Below are positions 10,801 through 21,620 of a DNA stretch of 64,000 nt, one piece after another (positions within the stretch are counted from its first letter, which is position 1; every line of letters starts with the position of its first letter). The notes below the pieces were generated by a model. The model searched no databases. It was not told where the DNA came from and saw only the letters and a program-made list of their open reading frames with translations. The DNA is from Ligustrum vulgare (Eukaryota; Streptophyta; Magnoliopsida; Lamiales; Oleaceae), in contig OY743171.1 of assembly GCA_963555705.1 (NCBI GenBank), positions 19,715,352-19,779,351 on the forward strand. Direction: 5' to 3'. A program made the translations under genes and the position numbers.

Positions 10801-12471
10801 GGTTTATGCCCTTTTTGGTGTTTTTTAGGTGATTTTACTAGGGTTTTTCATATTCTTGCCCCTTTTTCTATCTCAAAACATTTTCTCTCATATTTCTCTT
10901 GTGATTTCTCTAGTATTTATTTATTTGGGTTGATTAATGTTGATGAAGGGAACAAATACCTACAACATTGTGGAAGAACATCGATGTTTTGAAGCACAAA
11001 TCATTGTTGAATGGAAGTTTTTATTGTTAATTTTCATATTTCTTCATATGTTTTAATCTATTGTTGAAATGATGTATTTAATTCTTGATTTTTATTGTTA
11101 TTTCACTATGGGCTACGTTATTTTTTGTTAAGATGATTGATGAAGCTTGACCTAACTTAGTTTATATTAATGCTTGTTTTAAGAATTTAAGTATTTGTTA
11201 TTTTGTGCATTTATTGAAGGTATTTATTGACTTACATTTATTGTGGCCAAATTTATGCTTGGATTTCACGGTATGTGCAATTATTGAGAAATTGTTGTGT
11301 ATTCTAGATTAATATAATACTTGCTCTAGGTTCTTGTTAAGGATAGAGATATACCTTAAACCCTAGATGATCCATTGAGTTATTTTCACAAAGGTTTAAT
11401 GCAATTGGTGTGTTTTTAATCGACATAGAGATATAGTAGATTAATTCTACTAATTAAGGTTGATTTCACTCGAGAGAGATAATTGACTAAACTTGAAAAA
11501 TCGGATCTAACATGATTAGTAAATTGCATTTTTATTTGCTTGTTGAGAATTCAATTAGGTAATGGTCAAGTGGAATCAAGAATCCCAACACTCCTTTATC
11601 ATCAAGTTATCACCATTTTCTGCTTACTTATTTACTATTGGGAATTTAAATTAAATATTAGAACATTTCAAAACCAAACTTTATTGCGTGTGTTTATTGT
11701 TGAAATTGATTAAATTGGAGTGTAATTGAAATAGACAATCCTTGTGCGATCGATAAACCAGACTTATTTAGTCCACTATCACTTGTATGCAATATGTGCA
11801 CTTGCGGTGTGTTTCTAGCGAACATACTTAATGAATTGTACAAGGCCTGATATAGCTTACTTGGTAAGTAAGTTGAGTCGATACACTAGTAATCCTAGTA
11901 ATGAACATTGAGATATGTTACTTAGAGTTTTGGGTTACTTAAAGCGCACCAGAGAGTATTCTCTATACTATGGTCAATATCCTCCAACAATTGAAGGATA
12001 TAGCGATGCAAATTGGATTTCCGATACAGATGAATCTAAATCTACTAGTGGCTATGTATTTACTCTTGCTGGTGGTGCTATATCTTGGAAATCTTCTAAA
12101 CAAACTTTTATAGCTCGGTCAAAAAAAATAAATCCGAGTTTATTGCTTTAGATAAAGTAGGAGAGGAAACATAATGGTTAAGAAACTTCCTAGAAGATAC
12201 TCCTATATGGCCAAAACCTCTGCTGGCTATATGCGTTCATTGCTATGATAAAGCAACAATAGCCAGAGCAGAAAATTTTGTATATAACGGAAAGTCAAGA
12301 CATATATGTCATAGACACAATACCGTTCAACAATTACTCTCAAATGGAACAATCTCAATAGATTTTATACAGTTAAAAGATAACCTAGCAGATCCATTTA
12401 CAAAAGGGTTATTTAGAGAGAGAATAAATTGTGCATCGAGGGAAATGAGCTTAAAGCTTATATCTAAATGA
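7871..12471 (+). pseudogene. Copia element A pol remnant (PR-INT-RT-RNaseH)
   Basis: Protease: WWVDTRATRHIC (about 7966-8000), where the family has a D-S/T-G-A active site. Integrase: KCEICVETKYAKKAF, SDICDL and RSDRGNEY (about 8460-8850), then a stop and a second stop replacing the catalytic Glu region near 8851-8870. Reverse transcriptase: SNNTWKFVDLP, GRKWIFKRK, MDVKTAFLN (9388-9669), then YVDGMLI near 9897, where YVDD is expected. RNase H (11825-12471): [26 protein letters not shown], then a frame break at a run of A near 12121. The reading frame is also cut by the 10210-11824 insertion. Several essential residues are lost, so the polyprotein is dead. Confidence 0.9.
10210..11824 (+). mobile_element. 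Solo LTR nested in the copia A reverse transcriptase
   Basis: The block begins TGTTGAGTGCATTTTAAATG and ends CTAGCGAACA. It is flanked on both sides by TACTT (10205-10209 and 11825-11829). Removing it with one duplication copy restores the copia codons for M-Y-L-M-N-C-T-R-P-D. It has no coding domain. The terminal layout (TTGAGTGCATTTTA start, CACTTGCG near the end) resembles 46062-47597 and the end of 55061-55743. It is best explained as a gypsy-type insertion reduced to one LTR by recombination. Confidence 0.9.
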
Positions 12472-13045
12472 GTCAACTTGATGAAACCTAACCTAGCGAT
12501 TGGAGATCTCATGGACTAAGTTCAATAGGAAAACTAATCATGATTGACTTGATGAGAAGCACTTCGGAGTACTAAACTCCTTCCCATTTCTATGATGCAA
12601 AAGTCCTTCCTACAAAGAAAGTTAAGTATAAGCTTTGCGTTTAATGATGACTATATCTTGTAATATGTACAAGTGGAGTATTGTAGGATACTCTTTATAG
12701 TACATCACCTATGTAAGTGTGGACGTGGTCGGCTCGTTGAGAATTTCTCTTAGGCGAATTCTCTAAAGCACTCGCAGAACCCAAGAAGTTCAGAGCCGAA
12801 ATAATGAACACAATAGAGAACCAAATTTGATACGGGAGATAATGTGTTTGGTCTATTGTCTGGGCTCACAATAACGGTTGATAGTTCAAAACGTTGCGTT
12901 CACTAATTAGCCAAGTGAGTTCGATATATTCTTGCTATGGAAGGTTCAAAGCGAAAGCTACCTATCTTGATGCTTTATCTTTCAAAAAGTATTCTTCTAA
13001 GTCTACCTTGATTTAAAACTTCTTCCATTCATGTATGTGGGGGAT

Positions 13046-13834
13046 TGTTGGAATTAATCGAATTAATGGAAAATTAATTGGGTTATTAAATGTTGTATAT
13101 TTGATAACATGGGCCATGTAATTAATTAATTGGATGAATTGAAAATTTTTCCAATAAAATGCTCAATATTCTAAGAGGCCACTTTTAGTGTCTTATATAT
13201 GGTAACTTGTATCTCACATAGGAAGTTTACAAGAAAAATAACTTGTTTATATATTGAGATATTATTCTAAGTTGTAATTTGATAAAACTAGTCTACCTAC
13301 ACCAAGACTAGACTTTGGCTAGTTACTAGTGCCTTACATGGCTAGCTTTAGCTAGCCACCGCAAGGTGGTGTAGCACCACCCGTGCCCCCACCAGCTCTC
13401 ACGACCCCGGCCCGATCCCAACACTGGCTCGTGCATGTCGCAAAGTTCGCATTGGGCGCTTTAGAGGCGCACTTTGCATTTCGCACATACGCATCTTCGT
13501 GAGGAGCCTTAAGTTTTTGTAATTGAAATTTTGGCTCAGTGACATGGCATTGGAACGTTCATTGAGTTGGTACACACATGGATGCTGACGAGGCGTCGGT
13601 TCTGCATGGCATCTAATTGGCAAGGTAAGTAGGTGCATGGGATGGTGAATGGATGCATTCATTTCAGGAATTAATCTGGATCGTCAAATCTTGATCCTAC
13701 ATCTCAAGATGATCTAGATCAATTGGTGCACTAATTCAAAAAAGGCACACACCCTTTCCAAAAGACACTTCAAATTCTATATATAGGGCATCACATTATT
13801 CAGTTTCTTCTCACCAAATCATATTCTGGTTTTT

Positions 13835-13893
<59 letters not shown>

Positions 13894-14205
13894 AGATTTT
13901 GTTTTAACAAAGTTCTGCGAAAATAATTTCTGGAATTCTCTAAAAAGCTCGATTTTCAATCCATCCTAGTAGAATACAAATCAAACTTTGGTTCGATTGA
14001 CAAAGTGGGTATAGTACAATACCAACTTTGGAAGAAGCGTTTTATTTTGGGAGATAGACGTCCTTTGATCTTATTGCCACTTTTGCAGGGAACGAAATAT
14101 GTCTTAAGGAAATTTGCTTCGGCATACCTCGCTTCATCTCCCTTCTACATTTCTGTTTTCATTTTTCATTTTATTTTAGTTATTATTCCCGTCAATATTG
14201 ACAAC
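13046..14205 (+). repeat. 3' LTR of copia element A
   Basis: It starts TGTTGGAATT after the polypurine tract and ends TTGACAACA. It contains a longer (TC)n tract (about 13839-13892) than the 5' LTR. Many scattered differences from 5734-6859 show that the element is not a recent insertion. Confidence 0.9.
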
Positions 14206-14681
14206 ATAAATAAAGATGTAAAAGGTAATGAAAAAATAATTACAATTTTAATTTTGAAACCATATATCCACATTCCGTGCGGCCCTAAACTCCAGTTGCA
14301 CTATGTTTTCTTGTTGTCCCTTACAGTCTCTGGTTACCCCAATATACAATATGTTTCGATAGTTGACTTGATCGTCTAAAATTCAACGGCAATTGATTTT
14401 GTGCCCTGACGATCTTACACACTTTTCGGCGGCTGGGTGCACAAATTTTATGGTGATTTTTTTGTATTTTCTAGGTAAATACGTGGTTGAGAATTGGAGA
14501 GAGAAAATATGTGTAATTAAAAATTATTTGAAATATTGTGTGGATTATAATTATAATTTGATTATAATATGGGTTATAACTCATAACCGAACACTACCTT
14601 AGTGTACCAATGTCCAGATAAAAGTAAAGGACAACTTGGAATGAATATTATCACATATTTATGAACTTGGATAGAGAGGAA
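14206..14681. other. Flanking AT-rich DNA, no gene seen
   Basis: Host flank after the copia element. A short stretch near 14460-14600 has MITE-like AT-rich character with a CCGAACACTA end, but no matching left terminus was fixed. Confidence 0.4.
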
Positions 14682-14690
14682 AAGAAGAAA

Positions 14691-15720
14691 GGGTAAATAT
14701 ATTACCACCACGAAATTTAAGTTTCACACCACAGTTCAAGTATTTTTTTATATTTAAAAATTGAGACTTAAACAAAAGACATGAATACCCATTTAATAAT
14801 TTCCTTTTAATTCACAAATACAATGGTACCGTACACCACATTTGACTTTTAATTTCAATCTCTCCACCTACCATAATTCTGTAATCGTCTACAGTCAGTA
14901 ATTTTCATCTTGGAAACAATTTCCTCCCATTTCCACCACATTCTATAACTTCTTTATTTCACAATTAAAAATAGAAAAATACAATAACTTATGTTCTTCC
15001 TTCCCTTCTTCGCCAATGATGGAACCCACAGCTCAAGAAAACCGGTAAGTGCAATGCTCTTTGAAGATGAACTTAAGGATCCAATTTCGATTCTTCAATG
15101 GTTTGGCGAAAGAGGAATGGGACGTAAAGAGAACACATTCAAAAACCGATTTATGCTATTAATTTTCATGGAAAACAAAGATCAAAGAAAGTACATAAGG
15201 AATCTTATGTATACTCATTCAACCTCTTGAGAAGGCTTTCAACTGAAAATATCTTTCGTATCCATTGATGTCTGGAGAAGACTTTTAGTCAATCTTTAAT
15301 GTAATAAAAAATCATCAAGTTTTTGTTTAAAAAAAAAAAAAAATAGCACAAAAAAATTTAATGAGATTTTATCCTTTTTATTTCGAGAGAGAGAAAATTG
15401 ATGGGGTTCTTAACAAAGATAAGGGAAACCGAGAGAGAAAAGAGGGAGTGATAGTGATAGTGAGAGAAAAATGAATTGCTGTAAAATGCAAATTCAATGG
15501 TCGATTGACGATGGTGTAACTGGTGTTAGGGGTGTGCTAAAGGAGAAGAATTTGGGTAATGGTGTACATATTTTTATTTTTATTTTTATTTTAAAATAAT
15601 TAGCTATAAGGGGTATATTTGTATATGTGTTGTGATGTATTTGTACAAATTATATTTTATTAGTGGTGAAAATATAGTGTGATGTTTTAAGTAGAATTTG
15701 TGGTGGTAATATAGTTGGTC
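14691..15720. mobile_element. MULE-type non-autonomous element, copy 1
   Basis: The left end GGGTAAATATATTACCACCA is matched by the inverse of the right end (GACCAACTATATTACCACCA), and the inverted similarity continues about 40 bp. The exact 9-bp duplication AAGAAGAAA lies at 14682-14690 and 15721-15729, as expected for Mutator-like elements. No transposase is present. A 79-codon open frame (14991-15230) with a splice-like GGTAAGT lies inside and could be captured host sequence, but I do not recognise it. A second family copy is at 52880-54048. Confidence 0.85.
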
Positions 15721-15729
15721 AAGAAGAAA

Positions 15730-16022
15730 TTTCCAAACATACTTGGATTCACGTTCAATTATTATCATTAGAAAAAAGAGTAGAAAATAGAAATGGGATG
15801 GGATGCGCTTTAGACACGACGGTTCAAGCAATTGTACACTACGAAAAATGCACGGCAGGTGATAATGGAGGGGCTGCCATGGTTTGAATATACTATACAA
15901 AAGCTTCTTCTTAATGGGGCCACCATGTGAAATCCTGCACCACCCCCTCTCTTTCTTCCAAATCGTCCAATGGGGTACATTTTTGTTTTACTATTAATAA
16001 ATAAATAAACATAATACATGTC
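15730..16022. other. Short AT-rich spacer
   Basis: No gene, RNA or clear repeat boundary was recognised between the MULE copy and the next inverted-repeat element. Confidence 0.4.
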
Positions 16023-16478
16023 TAGGGATGTCAACGAATCGAGTCGAGTCGATTCGCGAGTTGAAGACCAAGGTTCGAGCTTTCAAGGATTGAACTTTTT
16101 TTTACCTGAGCTGATTCAAAGTTCGTCCCAAAAAATAAGGCTCGGCTGGAGCTTTAAGCTCGAGCTTTTTCCAGCTGAGCCGAGTCGGACTGGGTCGAGC
16201 CCCGAGCTTTTAATTTTTTTTTTTTTTTTTTAATAACAAAAATTCATAAATTTTTTATTGAAAATGTTTATATAAAACAAGCTGAGTCGAGCTCGTGGTC
16301 GAATTTCAAGGCTAAAACGCTAATAGAGCTTTTTTTTATTTAAACCGAGCCGAGCCAAAGCCTGTTTCTAAAAAATAGTTCGGCTAGAGCTTTAACTGGA
16401 AATCTCGAGCCGTGAGCCGAGCTGAGTCCAAGCCACTAGCCAAGCGGCTCGAGCAAGAGAGCCATTTTTCCATCCCTA
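16023..16478. mobile_element. hAT-like MITE with TCTAGGGATG termini
   Basis: A perfect 10-bp inverted repeat lies at 16021-16030 (TCTAGGGATG) and 16471-16480 (CATCCCTAGA). The interior is rich in GAGCTCGAG and CCGAGC motifs. The 8-mers outside TAGGGATG match at only 5 of 8 positions, so superfamily assignment is tentative. The open frame at 16018-16233 is inside this repeat and is not a gene. Confidence 0.65.
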
Positions 16479-16499
16479 GACTTGCCCTATATTGCTAAT

Positions 16500-16690
16500 A
16501 TTTAGCTTCGTTTGGCGGCTGAAATAAATGAAATTTAAATTAAAATGTGTATTATTTGAATTTCTTAAGTTAGATGTGTGAATAAAAATGAAAAAGAATA
16601 AATGTGTATAGCTAAAAGTGATTTAAAAAATTGTCTTAATTATAATTTGAAATTATAATGATTACCGAACGGAGAGTAAAGAATTTGGAT
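16500..16690. repeat. Possible small MITE
   Basis: An AT-rich block begins TTCGTTTGGCGG and ends with ACCGAACGGAG, forming a short imperfect inverted pair. The ends resemble common plant hAT MITEs (GTTTGG type), but no target duplication was fixed. Confidence 0.35.
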
Positions 16691-16825
16691 GTTTTGAGGT
16701 AGAATATGCGATTGAAAAGTGATTTTAAAAAATATACATGATTAAAAAATTATTTGAAAAAACTAAAATTTATTTATAAACAAGTTTCTAAAAAAGGTTG
16801 AATCACAACTCCAACTGCCCTCATC

Positions 16826-17569
16826 TAGGAGTGGGCACATTTTCCTGGAACCGGTGGAACTGAACAGGAATCGATTAGAACCGGCCGGTCCAAATCCTAT
16901 TTGGCCAAGGAAAATTTTCGATTTGGTACTTGTATTTAAAACAGAACGGAAACCTGTCCGGCTCTCGTTTCTTATTAATTGGAACTGACGGTACTTCGGT
17001 TCCCTTGTATGTTGAATTTTTTTTTTTAAATATAAATAGTGAAGCGGTAAAGCCGTTTTGGCAAGTTTCCATTTTACCAAAATTCCTTTCCATTCTCAAC
17101 TTCCCACATTAACAGAATCCTCCTCCAATTACACACAATCTCTTTGATTTTTTACTTTATATAATTAATTTAACTCCCAATTTAAGTTTTAACTCACAAT
17201 TCCCAACCCTAAATCTAAATTTTTCGACATTACCTAAATCCTAAGTAATTTTACAAACAAAACTCTAAAAGCTGTTGATATGAAATTCCGATTTTCGAAG
17301 GCAAATTTGTTCAAACGTCAAAGTAGAAAGAATTTTTTTTTAAAAGTAGCATTGAAAGAAATTTTTAATCTTTATTAGGGAACATTTTATTTTAACATTT
17401 TCAAATGTAAATGACCGAATCGGACCGACCCGGAACCAATTGGTTCGGTTCCGGTTCGATTCCATAGCCAAATATGAAATCAATGGTTTCATTACTAAGA
17501 TCCCCATTGGTAATCGGATCGGTTCGATTCCTTTCGGAACCGAATCGAACCGGATAGCGCCCACTCCTA
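16826..17569. mobile_element. hAT-type non-autonomous element
   Basis: The left end TAGGAGTGGGC and the right end GCCCACTCCTA are exact inverse complements. The flanking 8-mers CCCTCATC (16818-16825) and TCCTCATC (17570-17577) match at 7 of 8 positions, the duplication length of hAT transposons. The interior carries many GGTTCGGTTCC/GAACCGG-like motifs near both ends. Open frames inside it (16763-17080, 17401-17667) run through the repeat and have no recognisable domain. Confidence 0.85.
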
Positions 17570-17577
17570 TCCTCATC

Positions 17578-17785
17578 TGTCCTATCTTGGACTGGACCTT
17601 GTGAAGGATGCATGATGTGCCTCAAGTGGTGTCGGATTGAGACTTGCCCTTTAACTTCGCTTGACAAAGGTCTTTCCTATTTTTCAAGAATTGAACCCTT
17701 ACCTCACCCGAAACCAGTAGCTATGATAAAGGCTGAATTTCTTCACCATCACCTTTCACCACTTGTTGTATGCCATGGGAGGCAA
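17578..17785. other. Host DNA, upstream part of the LSH 5' region before insertion
   Basis: Taking out the gypsy element and one copy of its duplication joins 17785 directly to 25424. This non-repetitive stretch would therefore have been within about 340 bp of the LSH start codon. No TATA box or transcription start could be fixed by eye. Confidence 0.45.
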
Positions 17786-18672
17786 TGATATGATCCGAAC
17801 CAGACATCGAAGGGCAAAGTCGAGCCATCGACAATATGACAGTGATCTACGTGCAAAACGGAGCAAGTTTCATGTTGGAGTCGAGCCGAGAGGTCGAATG
17901 GATCGAACCGAACCAAAGGAGCAAAGTTTGATGACCAGAAGCTTCATTACGGCCGTAAAGAATAATCCTCACGGCCGTAACTCCGCCTCGGGTTTAAATG
18001 AAGAATTACAGAATTTCATAGTTACGGTCGTAAGAAATATGGTCACGACGGTAAGTCTTAAGCAGAAAGTCATTTACGACCGTAAATGAGTTCATCACAG
18101 CCGTAAATCTAGATTTCCGAATTTTCGCGATTTTTGATTTAATTTCCTTTTTTAATTATTTAGTTGCCTATTTTAGTATTTTAGCTTAATTAGAATTATA
18201 TTTTGAGACAATTGGTGGCTAGGTTATTTTCTTATTTATATTCATTTCCATGATTGTAAAAGACAGTTTAGTTTTGAGAATATTGAATTTGAGTTGAGTG
18301 AGTTTTCTCCAATTGAAAGGTTGAGGAGTCCCTTTGATATTCTTCGAGAACAAATCCAACTTATCAAATATTGTGAAAATATTTGTGACGTTGAACTTAT
18401 CCAATATTCGCGAGAATATTTGTGGCGTTTCTAATTAGAATCTTATCAAGGAAATTGACCAGTTCTTGTGGTGTTTCAAAAACCTTAGATCTCGATTTTC
18501 CATCGCCAATCTTCGCATCGTGAATCTTGGGTCAAGGTTCTATCGTCAATTTTATCTTTCCATTATTTTAATTCTTGTTTATTTTTGTAATTAAATTTGA
18601 TCTAGATCTTTCCTAGATTTTAATTTCGTTATTCCGCGTTGTTCGACGAGATTCCCGATTGGGATCTCATAA
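17786..18672 (+). repeat. 5' LTR of gypsy element C
   Basis: Starts TGATATGATCCGAAC and ends GGGATCTCATAA. The 3' partner ends ATCTCATCA, so the terminal CA is mutated here. It carries six copies or variants of TTACGGCCGTAA between about 17945 and 18107. It is closely similar to 20556-20994 plus 24965-25418. Confidence 0.88.
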
Positions 18673-18674
18673 TC

Positions 18675-18687
18675 TGGTATCGGAGTT
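18675..18687 (+). promoter_or_regulatory. Primer binding site of gypsy element C
   Basis: TGGTATCGGAG follows the 5' LTR by a couple of bases. It matches the plant initiator methionine tRNA complement TGGTATCAGAGC except for one change, the usual primer site for minus-strand DNA synthesis. Confidence 0.75.
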
Positions 18688-19100
18688 TGGATCTAGATTC
18701 AGTTCTTGGTATTCTTGATATTTTCTTTTTTTTCTTGATTTTCTTGTTCTTCGTGTTCTTCGTACCAGTTATAAATTTTTTTCAATTTGATCCATAAGAG
18801 TCAGTCCCAAAAATTCAAAAGTTTCTTTCTTGTTCGTTTTTCGTCCAAATCCAGTTCCATTTTTTCTGTCATACTCGTAGTCCAATTCTCTGGTAGAAGA
18901 TTAAAAAAAATCGAAATTTTCATTTTTTTTCCATATTCCAAATTTCCTCAATTCTTCAATTTGTTCTTATTCGTATCTTGTTTATCTACCATTGATAAAG
19001 AGTTCTTGGATTGATTCTCAGAGTTCTTAAGAAGGAAAAAGAGTGATACACGAGTGATAAAGATTTGTGAGGAATTTTATTTCTTTTCTTGTTATAAATC

Positions 19101-20186
19101 ATGTCTCGCGGGGAGAGATCTTCATCAATGGGTGACAACAAACGCCCCGAAAGAGGGAATATGATATTGGAGTAGGGTGTTGAATTATTGGCAGAGATGC
19201 AGGCAAAATTTAAGAAGGTAATGGCTATGATGGATAAAAGCGATGCGATGATTGCCCAATTGAAAAAGGAGCAATCGCGGGCGGACTCTATGGCTAGGAG
19301 GAGTAGTAGGCGTGAATGTCATGCTAGGTACGGAAATGGGATGAATGAAAGGCCATTGAAGCGAAAAGAGACATCAAAACGGGAGAGTAGTGATCATGTT
19401 CACAAAAGGAGGGAGGAACCGACAATCGAAGGTAAAAATAATTCTGATTCCAAGTCTCTTAAGAATAAAAATGTTAAGTGCTTTAAATGTTTGGAATGAG
19501 GTCACATTGCACTTGATTGTCCACGTAAAAAGGTTAGGTGTGATAGTGAAGGGGCGAAAAGTGTTGTGGTGGATGAGTCAATTATTGATAGGCATGCTCT
19601 TAGCATTAAGCGTAAGGTGAATGTTTTGGATAATGTGGAAGGGAAGAAGGATAATATTTTTCGCACCAGATGCATCGTGAATGATAAAGTGTGTAGCATG
19701 GTGATTGACGGGGGAAGTTGTACTAAAGTAGTTAGTACAATGTTGGTGGAAAAATTAGGCTAACCTTTAATGAAACATCCAACACCTTATAAATTACAAT
19801 GGTTGACTGAGTCGGAGGAAGTTAAGGTGAAGAGACAGGCCTTGGTGACTTTTTCTTTTGGTGGATATACTGATGAGGTAATTTGTAACGTGGTGCCTAT
19901 GCAAATTAGTCACATATTGTTGGGTAGGTCTTGGCAACATGAAAGGACTGTGCTACATGATGGGTATACGAATAGATACAGCTTGGTAAAAGGTGGGAAA
20001 AAGTTTACTCTAATGCCACTATCTCCAACTGAAGCCCTGAAAGATCAATTGAAAGTGAAAAGTGAGTTTGAGGGGAAAAATAAGAAAGTTGAGGCCACGA
20101 CCTCAGAAAAAGGAGAGGGAGTGGAAATTAAAGAAAAGAGAGTTGGGGCCACGACCTCAGAAAAAAAAAGAGGGGGTGAAAAATAA
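19101..20186 (+). pseudogene. Gypsy element C gag/protease remnant
   Basis: The frame begins MSRGERSSSMGDNKRPERG, meets a TAG, and continues MQAKFKKVMAMMDKSD. A CCHC zinc knuckle (CFKCLE, stop, GHIALDC; about 19479-19520) holds a TGA inside the finger. The retropepsin core VIDGGSCTKVVSTMLVEKLG (about 19702-19760) has the Asp active-site segment, followed by a TAA, then HPTPYKLQWL and HILLGRSWQHERTVLHDG. The C-terminal tail holds repeats of ATTSEK (about 20094-20165). Gypsy protease normally leads into reverse transcriptase; here the frame ends and the 3' LTR follows after about 370 bp. At least three stops make it inactive. Confidence 0.88.
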
Positions 20187-20555
20187 AGAAAAGAGGATTG
20201 AGGTTTAAACCTCAGAAAAATGAGAGACTGAGTGCAAAAAGCAAAAGAAAAGAGAGTCTACCACAAAAATGAGTCTATTTGCACTTACTTACGCTAACAC
20301 ACCCCTCCCCAGTTCTTTAAAATCTGTTTTACAGGTACCGAAGTCAAACCATGAGCTTAAAACAGGAAAAAAACTTGTTGGCACAAATGAGTAACCAAAA
20401 AAGTCGAGAAAGTTGAAGGAGAAAAATGGGCAACCCAAAAGGTTGAAAGCAAGCATGAGGCATAAACATAATCATCGATCCCAGAAAAGTAAGAGGAGTT
20501 TGAAAAGCCGACAAAAATTGGATTCGAGGTTGAATCCTTTTCAAGAGAGGGAGTA

Positions 20556-20994
20556 TGATATGATCCGGATCAGGCATCGAAGGGCGAAGTCGAGTCATCG
20601 GCAATATGACGGTGATCTATGTGCAAAACGGAGCAAGTTTCATGTTGGAGTCGAGCCGAGAGGTCGAATGGATAGAGCCGAACCAAATGAGCAAAGTTTG
20701 ATGACTAGAAGCTTCATTACGGCCGTAAAGAATAATCCTCACGACCGTAACTCCGCCTCGGGTTTAAATGAAGAATTACAGAATTTCATAGTTACGGTCG
20801 TAAGAAATATGGTCACGGCCGTAAGTCTTAAGCAGAAATTCATTTACAACCATAAATGAGTTCATCACGGCCGTAAATCTAGATTTCCGAATTTTCGTGA
20901 TTTTTGATTTAATTTCCGTTTTTAATTATTTTTTTGCCTATTTTAGTATTTTAGCTTAATTAGAATTCTATTTTGAGTCAATTAGTAGCTAGAT
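20556..20994 (+). repeat. 3' LTR of gypsy element C, first part
   Basis: Begins TGATATGATCCGGATC after the purine tract GAGAGGGAG and matches 17786-18220 with only scattered changes. It ends at the copia E insertion point, in the 5-mer TAGAT. Confidence 0.9.
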
Positions 20995-21290
20995 TGTAGA
21001 GCAATTGGCCCATTTTCGACCAGTCCATTAATCTTACCCAGCCTTCTTATTTTGTCCAAGAGCTGAGTCCATTCTAATGTCTTTAACCCGGTGCAATAAC
21101 GTGTTTCCTGAATCACGCCTTTATCCCTTTCAACTGATTTTGGTTACAACCGTTGATCTCTTCCACCTGGTGTAACGAGGCCATTGGATCAATCTTGTTG
21201 TGTAGGCCATATGAAAAGCAAAAGACGTCCAGATTCATCTAATTCGGAATTAAACCTGTTCATTCTCTCGTTCTGAATTCTCTCAAAACA
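20995..21290 (+). repeat. Truncated 5' LTR of copia element E
   Basis: Matches the first 297 bp of 24364-24964 and stops at CTCTCAAAA, where unrelated AT-rich sequence begins. The R/U5 half and the primer site are absent. Confidence 0.88.
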
Positions 21291-21620
21291 AAATAATAAT
21301 AATAGAAAATAAAAAATTACGAAAAAAAATCTTAACATGGATCTATATATAATGACAAAATAATATAAGAACTTCAAGTGAAGGAAATGTCTCACATTTT
21401 AATAAAAAAAATCCAAAACGCGCGTTTTGGTCGTTTTGGACTTTTTAACACAAAATATCCAAAACGCAATAAACTCGTTTTGAGTTTCCTTTATATTTTT
21501 TTTTTTGTGTTTTGGAAAACGCGTTTCTGAAAATAGACAAAGTGAACGCGTTTTCGATATTTCCAAAAATCGAAAACTTAAAACGAGCTGAAAACAGCAA
21601 AGAGAACGGGGCCTTAGTTT
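21291..21620. repeat. Foreign filler sequence inside copia E
   Basis: This block replaces the end of the 5' LTR, gag and protease of the copia element. It holds repeated AAAACGCG and CGTTTTGG motifs and ends AGAGAACGGGGCCTTA, which resembles the terminus of plant hAT-like MITEs. The matching left end and a target duplication were not found. The frames read here have no recognised domain. Confidence 0.45.

Larger units (their letters stand above)
5734..14205 (+). mobile_element. Ty1/copia LTR retrotransposon A, degenerate, with both LTRs
   Basis: Two long direct repeats bracket copia-type gag and pol remnants in the order protease, integrase, reverse transcriptase, RNase H. The 3' LTR begins TGTTGGAATT directly after a polypurine tract (GTGGGGGAT). 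Both LTRs end GACAACA. Flanking 5-mers TGAAT and TAAAT match at 4 of 5 positions. Every domain carries stops or frame breaks, so the copy cannot be autonomous. A solo LTR (10210-11824) lies inside the reverse transcriptase. Confidence 0.9.
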
